Below, piece by piece: positions 7,020 to 11,624 of a stretch of DNA of 11,624 bases. A model generated the notes under the pieces. The model was not told the DNA's origin, ran no database searches, and saw only the letters and a list, made by a program, of their open reading frames with translations. Each line of letters opens with the position of its first letter. Position 1 is the first letter of the stretch. Position numbers and translations under genes: made by a program. Origin of the DNA: Amphritea sp. (lineage in GTDB: Bacteria > Pseudomonadota > Gammaproteobacteria > Pseudomonadales > Nitrincolaceae); the NCBI GenBank assembly GCA_024679635.1, contig JAIBDA010000030.1:1-11624 (forward strand), read 5' to 3'.

Positions 7020-7051
7020 CGTAACTAATCGAATATTTTCAATTAGTTACG
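7020..7051. promoter_or_regulatory. Perfect 10-bp inverted repeat with 12-bp spacer, candidate operator
   Basis: The arms CGTAACTAAT (7020-7029) and ATTAGTTACG (7042-7051) are exact reverse complements. Their centres lie 22 bp apart, about two helical turns, which would place both arms on one face of the DNA for a dimeric regulator. No U-run follows on either strand. It is the most regular repeat in the control region. Confidence 0.5.
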
Positions 7052-7073
7052 GACAAGACATACTTAATTTAAT

Positions 7074-7098
7074 GTCATAATATGAAAAAAGGTCATAA
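7074..7098. promoter_or_regulatory. Direct repeat GTCATAA and overlapping small palindrome
   Basis: GTCATAA occurs at 7074-7080 and again at 7092-7098, 18 bp apart, and TCATA/TATGA around a central A forms an 11-bp palindrome at 7075-7085. GTCATTA also occurs at 6851 and 6962. Repeated GTCATWA words could be half-sites for one regulator, but the stretch is AT-rich and chance is not excluded. Confidence 0.25.
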
Positions 7099-7251
7099 AC
7101 CGAATTAGCAATTACAGACTTTTATTGTCGTTATTTGGAGCGACATTAATTTTTCTAATATCAGTTGTGAAATTTGAATTGGGATGCCAGATGATTGCTT
7201 TGTTAACTTAAACGCTCTGATTTGTCGTAGCAGGCTGAAAAGTCAGAATAG

Positions 7252-7282
7252 AGCACTCAGATCGCTACTTAGCGCATCAGAT
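7252..7282. promoter_or_regulatory. Imperfect direct repeat with 20-bp period
   Basis: AGCACTCAGAT (7252-7262) and AGCGCATCAGAT (7271-7282) share TCAGAT with a 20-bp period, plus a similar left half with one inserted base. AraC-family proteins commonly bind direct repeats spaced about two helical turns, so this is a candidate activator site about 190 bp upstream of the transporter start. Confidence 0.3.
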
Positions 7283-7472
7283 TAATAAGTCTCTTTTTCT
7301 CAAAAAATTAATTAAAATAATAAATGCGATTTCGAGAAGAACGGTCATATGCTGCCAGGCTGCCATCAGTTAATTTAATTCCGACGCAATAAGCCGAGGT
7401 TTTTAATCAGCTAAATCTGCACTTGCAATGCATACCTCTTAAACGACCGTCTCCTTGTTTTCGGGAGAAAAT

Positions 7473-9098
7473 ATGCAAAATAACAATAAATCTAATATTG
7501 CCGAGTCCGGTATCTTTACCGGTATCAATCCTTCTATGGGGATACTCGCTAAATCGATGGTGGCAGCTTTCCTGCTATTCACCATACTCAATGTAGATTT
7601 TGCCGGCGGCATATACGCTGACGTCAAAAATTGGATTCAGACAACCCTGAACTGGTACTACGTTAGCCTTATCTCAGTATTCTTCTTTCTCTGCCTGTGG
7701 CTGACGTTCAGCCGTCTGGGAAATTTGCGTCTGGGTGCCGATGACGAAAGGCCTCAATTCAGTTTCTTCTCATGGTTTGCCATGCTGTTTGGTGCAGGTA
7801 TGGGTATCGCAATGCTGTTCTGGAGTATTGCCGAGCCCATCTATCACTTTCAGGGTAATCCGTTTATCACCATGGCAGGAATAGAGGCCAGCAGCGCAGA
7901 AGCCGCACAGGTAGCAATGCGAATCTCATTCTTCCATTGGGGCTTCCATGGCTGGGCGATTTACGCGGTAGCCGGTCTGGCGATGGCTTACTTCGCTTAT
8001 CGCAAAGGCTTGCCTCTAACTATACGTTCATCACTCTATCCTATTCTGGGCGATAAGATTTACGGTCCAATAGGTCACGCTGTCGATCTGCTCGGGGTAT
8101 TCGCTACTATCTTCGGTGTAGCCACTTCCTTAGGTTTAGGTGTTTCTCAAATGAACGCCGGACTTAATTACCTGTTCGACATGGAAATATCTGTTATTAA
8201 TCAGGTGCTGCTAATCGCAGTAATTTCAGTGGTTGCTACATTCTCTGCAGTATCCGGTGTCCAGAAAGGCATCCGTATTCTCAGCGAGTTGAACGTAAAG
8301 CTAACAGTGATCTTACTGGCTTTCTTCCTGTTTGCCGGACCGACTATTTTCCTGCTGGGCTTCTACGTCACCAGTGTTGGTGATTACTTAGCCAACATGG
8401 TTCAAATGGGCTTCTGGACTGACCCTAATCCTGAGAGTCAGTGGCAGGGGTGGTGGACAGTGTTCTACTGGGGCTGGTATATCTCGTGGGCGCCATTTGT
8501 TGGCCTGTTCATTGCCCGCATCTCTCGTGGTCGTACCGTTCGTGAATTCCTGTTAGGGGTTATTCTGGTTCCTTGTCTGGTTAGCTTCCTGTGGCTGGCA
8601 CTGTTCGGCGGCACTGCGCTGCATATGGAACTGTATGGCAGTGGCGGCATCGTTGAGGCGGTCAATAGCAACCTCACTACTGCACTTTATGTCACCATTG
8701 AAGCACTCAATGTCGAGTGGGCTAGCTACGCTATGGCTGCACTGGCAACACTGATGATCCTGACCTGGTTTGTTACTTCTGCAGACTCAGGCACGCTAGT
8801 TATCTGTACCTTACTTTCAATGGGTAATGATAACCCTCCTGTTAGATTCCGGGTTATCTGGGGACTGACTGTTGGTGCTGTAGCAGCAGTACTGTTGCTG
8901 GCTGGAGGCCTTAAAGCATTGCAAGCAGCCTCCATCGCAGCAGCACTGCCCTTCTCGGTAGTCATGGTTCTGATGATTGTAGGTTTAATTAGCTCGATGA
9001 TATCTAAATCTGACTATGTTCCAACTCAGGAAGCCAAGCCTGTTGAAGACAATAATGTGGGAGAGCTGGTTGGAGCGGAGGTTCAGCAAACAACCTGA
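7473..9098 (+). CDS. BCCT-family betaine/onium transporter
   Basis: A 541-residue, twelve-helix secondary carrier of the betaine-carnitine-choline family in the inner membrane. Family marks include GAGMGIAMLFWSIAEP (residues 107-122), the glycine-rich segment linked to ion coupling, and the signature FYWGWYISWAPFVG (331-344) followed by FIARISRGRTVREF. By comparison with BetP from memory, helix 4 keeps the aromatic box as Trp156, Trp161 and Tyr164, while the position of BetP Trp374 appears to be Tyr336. The start at ATG 7473 is chosen for GGGAG 7 bases upstream; the longer TTG reading from 7455 would include that ribosome site. The C-tail is short, without the long osmosensing extension of BetP, which suits uptake of a growth substrate. 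It is divergent from the Rieske operon and probably imports its substrate. Confidence 0.94.
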   Translation: MQNNNKSNIAESGIFTGINPSMGILAKSMVAAFLLFTILNVDFAGGIYADVKNWIQTTLNWYYVSLISVFFFLCLWLTFSRLGNLRLGADDERPQFSFFSWFAMLFGAGMGIAMLFWSIAEPIYHFQGNPFITMAGIEASSAEAAQVAMRISFFHWGFHGWAIYAVAGLAMAYFAYRKGLPLTIRSSLYPILGDKIYGPIGHAVDLLGVFATIFGVATSLGLGVSQMNAGLNYLFDMEISVINQVLLIAVISVVATFSAVSGVQKGIRILSELNVKLTVILLAFFLFAGPTIFLLGFYVTSVGDYLANMVQMGFWTDPNPESQWQGWWTVFYWGWYISWAPFVGLFIARISRGRTVREFLLGVILVPCLVSFLWLALFGGTALHMELYGSGGIVEAVNSNLTTALYVTIEALNVEWASYAMAALATLMILTWFVTSADSGTLVICTLLSMGNDNPPVRFRVIWGLTVGAVAAVLLLAGGLKALQAASIAAALPFSVVMVLMIVGLISSMISKSDYVPTQEAKPVEDNNVGELVGAEVQQTT

Positions 9099-9116
9099 TT
9101 CTGTTCTATAAATACT

Positions 9117-9144
9117 AAAAAGGGCTCATATGAGCCCTTTTTTT
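9117..9144. terminator. Bidirectional intrinsic terminator between BCCT and LysR genes
   Basis: A perfect 16-base palindrome, GGGCTCAT then ATGAGCCC (9122-9137), is flanked by five A on the left and seven T on the right. On the plus strand it gives a strong hairpin with a U7 tail 18 bases after the transporter stop. On the minus strand the A-run becomes a U5 tail, so it also serves the LysR gene that ends at 9194. Confidence 0.93.
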
Positions 9145-9193
9145 GTTTTCGATCAGACTAGAATCAATCACTGTCTATCACATTTTTTGAAAT

Positions 9194-10048
9194 CTATAGC
9201 TCGTTAATCAGCCAATCAACAAAGGTGCGTACTTTGGTAATATTCATTCGATCATCAGGCACAATCAGATAATACGAGTAACTATCAAGATGCAGACCGA
9301 AGGGGCAGATTAACCGTCCCGCAGCAATATCATCGGCCACCAGCTCCGGACAAACCAGCGCACAACCCAGCTTCTCTATCGCCGCTTGCTGACGAACATT
9401 GGTATCACTGTAGTACTCATTTTTTAGCGGTTCAAGATCAGGCACACCGGCCAACGCCAACCATTCCTGCCAACCGGTTGCATCAGTTTCATGCAACAGT
9501 ACAAACTGTTCCATAATTGCCGGGTCAATGCTCTCAAAGCGCTCCAGCATCGATGGATGACAAGCAGGTGTAAGGTTTCCCGCAACCAATAACCGGGCAC
9601 CATCAGGTACCTCTGACTCATGCAACCACTCGATAGACGCCTGAATATCTGAATCAGAAAAGTCAGCTGAATCATTACTGTGATGAAATCGAAAATCAAA
9701 ACCAAAGTTTGCATTTTGCAGGTGCGGTGACAGCCATTTCATTGCAAAATGCGGCCGTACTGATATACCTACAGGAGCCATCGAAGTGGAAGCTTTTAAG
9801 CTACTAACACCACGTCTCAGCAAAGTCATCGCTTCAGCAAGATCCTTATACAGGATCTCTCCCTCTTCCGTTAATACGATGGACGATCCAGAGCGATCTA
9901 GCAATTTAACGCTGAAATATTCCTCGAGGTTTTTGATCTGATGACTTATAGCCGACTGCGTAACGCTCAATTCGTCAGCCGCTTTGGTAAAGCTGCTATT
10001 ACGTGTTACAGCTTCGAACACGAGAAGAGATTTAAATGGTAACAGCAT
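9194..10048 (-). CDS. GcvA-like LysR-family transcriptional regulator
   Basis: A 284-residue regulator. The N-terminal winged helix-turn-helix is plain: LVFEAVTRNSSFTKAADEL followed by SVTQSAISHQIKNLEEYF, then LLDRSGSSIVLTEEG and a linker helix to about residue 85. The remaining 200 residues are the periplasmic-binding-like effector domain. The opening MLLPFKSLLVFEAV and the SHQIKNLEE helix resemble the GcvA branch of the family. A GGGTG ribosome site precedes ATG 10048. It converges on the transporter gene and shares its terminator, and it is divergent from the second DMT permease, so by the usual LysR habit its first target would be itself and that permease. A role in controlling the transporter or the oxygenase cluster is possible but not shown. 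Confidence 0.9.
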   Translation of the reverse strand: MLLPFKSLLVFEAVTRNSSFTKAADELSVTQSAISHQIKNLEEYFSVKLLDRSGSSIVLTEEGEILYKDLAEAMTLLRRGVSSLKASTSMAPVGISVRPHFAMKWLSPHLQNANFGFDFRFHHSNDSADFSDSDIQASIEWLHESEVPDGARLLVAGNLTPACHPSMLERFESIDPAIMEQFVLLHETDATGWQEWLALAGVPDLEPLKNEYYSDTNVRQQAAIEKLGCALVCPELVADDIAAGRLICPFGLHLDSYSYYLIVPDDRMNITKVRTFVDWLINEL

Positions 10049-10470
10049 CTATAACACCCATATACGAAATAATTCATTTATGCCCCATTCCCGCTGTAGG
10101 TGGAGACAATTTTATAATTATAATTTTAAATTAGTTCCATTAACCCTGAGAATAATATGGAATAATCATTAAGATCACAAAGCATTTACAGCGCACCGTC
10201 GTTTAAGCACCTGGGTTAACCCGGATCTAACGCTTATAACTAGCAATCACAGTGAGAAAAATCTGACGATATCGTTACAGATTACTCTTCAGAACCCACT
10301 AGGTGTTATCAGTTATTCGACCAGAAAAGATACCTGCACGACAGAATCAGACGCTATACATCAGTAACCTACTCCTTTGTGAGTCTGCCTCATATCGCAT
10401 GAGATCTTTGATTTTCCCAGACCTATTCAGATCGGTATCTTGTTCTCTTTTCTTATGGGTGAATATAGCA
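10049..10470. promoter_or_regulatory. Divergent intergenic region between LysR gene and second DMT permease
   Basis: This 422-bp gap has no convincing gene. It contains an AT palindrome TTATAATTATAA at 10112-10123, an inverted repeat TTCCAT (10135-10140) / ATGGAA (10157-10162) with a 16-bp spacer that could be a LysR site, and a 10-bp palindrome GGGTTAACCC at 10213-10222. No confident promoter elements were picked out. An open frame from 10303 runs into the permease but looks non-coding before 10471. Confidence 0.5.
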
Positions 10471-11370
10471 ATGCACACAAAAAATATAAAAGCTGATCTG
10501 CTATTACTAGTGGTGGCTGCAATATGGGGATTCTCCCTTGTAGCTCAAAGTATGGGACTTGATTATCTTGGTCCTTTTGGTTTTAACGCCGGACGTTTTT
10601 TACTGGGTGCAGTAACTCTGTTACCAATATTTCTCTTCTTTCATCGCCCGCAGCAGATTAACTGGCGACCGATGTTTATTGGTAGCCTTACCGCAGGATT
10701 CTGCTTATTCATGGGAGCCTCACTACAGCAAGCAGGCCTGCAATATACTACCGCTGGCAACGCTGGCTTTATTACCAGTATGTATATCGTACTGGTACCT
10801 GTATTCGGCCTGGCACTAGCACAAAAAACAGGTATGAATACCTGGGTTGGCGCTATGTTTGCTTTACTTGGTTTATACCTGCTAAGTGTCAGCGACAGCT
10901 TTGAAGTTAACTCAGGTGATGCGTTAATCCTGCTTGGTGCCTGTTTCTGGGCCGGCCACGTATTAGTTATCGCCAAACTTGCCCGTGAGCTGGACAACCT
11001 GCTGTTATCACTTTTGCAGTTCCTGTTTTGTGGCTTTCTTTGTGCTTTTATCGCGCTTGTTTGGGAAACGGACCGGTTTGTGGTGATTAACTTAGTCGCC
11101 GCCTGGCAGCCACTGCTGTTTGCTGGTGTATTAACCGTTGGCATCGGTCATACCCTACAGGTTATAGGTCAGAAATCTGCACCCGCCTCCCATGCTGCAA
11201 TTATCATGAGCCTGGAAGCCGTATTCGCTGCTTTAGGTGGCTGGTTATGGCTAAATGAACACTTGTCTAACCGGGAACTGACAGGCTGTATGCTGATGCT
11301 GGCTGGAGTAGTACTGTCTCAAATACCCTTTAAGAGAAAACCTAAAGTCACAACAGAACTTGGAGTTTGA
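10471..11370 (+). CDS. EamA/DMT-family inner-membrane permease (second copy type)
   Basis: A 299-residue ten-helix transporter with two EamA halves. The first helix reads LLLLVVAAIWGFSLVAQS and the second half ends with SLEAVFAALGGWLWLNEHLS and a basic tail (FKRKPK), both usual for the family. The start is set at ATG 10471 because the first transmembrane helix follows within ten residues, the length matches the family and GGGTGAAT lies upstream. The longer open frame from 10303 would add 56 residues that do not look like this family. It is divergent from the LysR gene, which may regulate it. The substrate is unknown. It is only distantly similar to the permease at 670, so the two are not a recent duplication. 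Confidence 0.91.
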   Translation: MHTKNIKADLLLLVVAAIWGFSLVAQSMGLDYLGPFGFNAGRFLLGAVTLLPIFLFFHRPQQINWRPMFIGSLTAGFCLFMGASLQQAGLQYTTAGNAGFITSMYIVLVPVFGLALAQKTGMNTWVGAMFALLGLYLLSVSDSFEVNSGDALILLGACFWAGHVLVIAKLARELDNLLLSLLQFLFCGFLCAFIALVWETDRFVVINLVAAWQPLLFAGVLTVGIGHTLQVIGQKSAPASHAAIIMSLEAVFAALGGWLWLNEHLSNRELTGCMLMLAGVVLSQIPFKRKPKVTTELGV

Positions 11371-11388
11371 AATCATAACCGGAGAACA

Positions 11389-11415
11389 TGCCCCATATTT
11401 AAACGGTATGGGGCA
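11389..11415. terminator. Stem-loop between convergent permease and dGTPase genes, possible terminator
   Basis: TGCCCCATA (11389-11397) and TATGGGGCA (11407-11415) form a perfect 9-bp stem with a 9-base loop, 19 bp after the permease stop. A T6 run occurs only at 11431-11436, 15 bases beyond the stem on the plus strand, and there is no U-run on the minus strand. It may act as a weak or factor-aided terminator, or as an end-protecting hairpin. Confidence 0.5.
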
Positions 11416-11510
11416 ATCTATCCCATCACATTTTTTAAACTGCCAGAATTCAGGAATAATTGAGCAACTTCCTCAGAATGAAGATAAATACCTTCTTGTT
11501 TAGTCTTAAC

Positions 11511-11624
11511 TCAATTAGCGGACATTTCCTTTATCTGACGGGCCAGATAAGCTGCGTAATTGTCGGTCATTCCACCGATAAAATCGAGCACTCGCATATA
11601 GGATAGATAGAGACGCCACTCAGG
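11511..11624 (-). CDS. dgt: C-terminal fragment of a deoxyguanosinetriphosphate triphosphohydrolase (dGTPase)
   Basis: Only the last 37 codons lie in the window; the frame is open from base 11624 to a TGA at 11511-11513. The peptide includes YMRVLDFIGGMTDNYAAYLA, whose DFIxGMTDxYA pattern is the C-terminal mark of dGTPase-like HD-domain phosphohydrolases, which split dGTP into deoxyguanosine and triphosphate. The catalytic HD residues are outside the window, so activity cannot be judged. The gene converges on the second DMT permease and has no visible link to the oxygenase cluster. The assignment rests on one short motif. Confidence 0.72.
   Translation of the reverse strand, partial: PEWRLYLSYMRVLDFIGGMTDNYAAYLARQIKEMSAN

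Larger units (their letters stand above)
6773..7472. promoter_or_regulatory. Gene-free divergent control region between Rieske operon and BCCT gene
   Basis: This 700-bp AT-rich stretch contains no convincing coding region on either strand. It must carry the promoters of both the oxygenase cluster and the transporter. I could not pick out a clear -35/-10 pair for either, and no good -24/-12 element was found. It holds several inverted and direct repeats, listed separately, that are candidate sites for the GATase1-like AraC regulator. It is much longer than the other gaps in the cluster. Confidence 0.7.

Noticed and set aside
6773..7472. Sigma-54 type promoter in the control region
   Set aside because: The best GG...TGC candidates (near 7180-7200) have the wrong spacing between the GG and GC elements.
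10303..10470. N-terminal extension of the second permease
   Set aside because: The added residues do not resemble the family, which begins with the helix right after ATG 10471, and a ribosome site supports the later start.
9168..11436. Shared words ATCACATTTTTT near 9177 and 11426
   Set aside because: Twelve bases ending in a T-run near two unrelated gene ends; flanks differ, so chance is the simplest reading.
1..11624. Mobile elements, integrases, tRNA genes and CRISPR arrays
   Set aside because: No transposase or integrase frame, no tRNA-like cloverleaf and no regularly spaced repeat array was found.

Overview
The window reads as chromosomal DNA of a marine-type gammaproteobacterium, most like the Oceanospirillales (Neptuniibacter, Amphritea or Marinobacterium kind). 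This placement is inferred from middling base composition, protein sequence flavour, a BCCT betaine carrier, a GATase1-like AraC regulator and a dGTPase tail. No decisive taxonomic marker is present. No insertion sequence, phage, tRNA, rRNA or CRISPR signal was seen.

Layout. The left edge (1-489, minus) holds most of a Nudix hydrolase, divergent from an EamA/DMT permease (670-1545, plus). That permease meets tail to tail, with an 18-bp overlap, the last gene of a six-gene minus-strand cluster. In transcription order the cluster is: Rieske oxygenase (6772-5648), glyoxalase I-like VOC protein (5544-5128), small cupin (5028-4642), PDR-type flavin/2Fe-2S reductase (4431-3472), glyoxalase II-like metallo-beta-lactamase hydrolase (3358-2564) and GlxA/GbdR-type AraC regulator (2508-1528). 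Across a 700-bp gene-free control region lies a divergent BCCT transporter (7473-9098, plus). It ends at a bidirectional terminator shared with a convergent GcvA-like LysR regulator (10048-9194, minus). A 422-bp gap separates that regulator from a second EamA/DMT permease (10471-11370, plus). The right edge holds the C-terminus of a dGTPase (11624-11511, minus).

How the genes work together (inference from families and context). The BCCT carrier keeps most of a betaine-type aromatic box, so it probably imports a betaine or another onium compound. The reductase passes NAD(P)H electrons to the Rieske enzyme. The Rieske enzyme carries the bridging glutamate seen in the carnitine oxygenase CntA and related quaternary-ammonium oxygenases. 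A matched glyoxalase I/II pair in the same cluster suggests that oxidation yields a reactive aldehyde, possibly a 2-oxoaldehyde, cleared through glutathione thioesters. The cupin lacks the usual metal-binding histidines and its step is unknown. The GATase1-like AraC regulator belongs to the group that senses quaternary amines and their breakdown products. The substrate cannot be read from the sequence. Five catabolic genes plus a terminal regulator are compatible in number and order with the reported homarine operon homABCDER, but this must be tested by comparison. This cluster is the main point of interest in the window.
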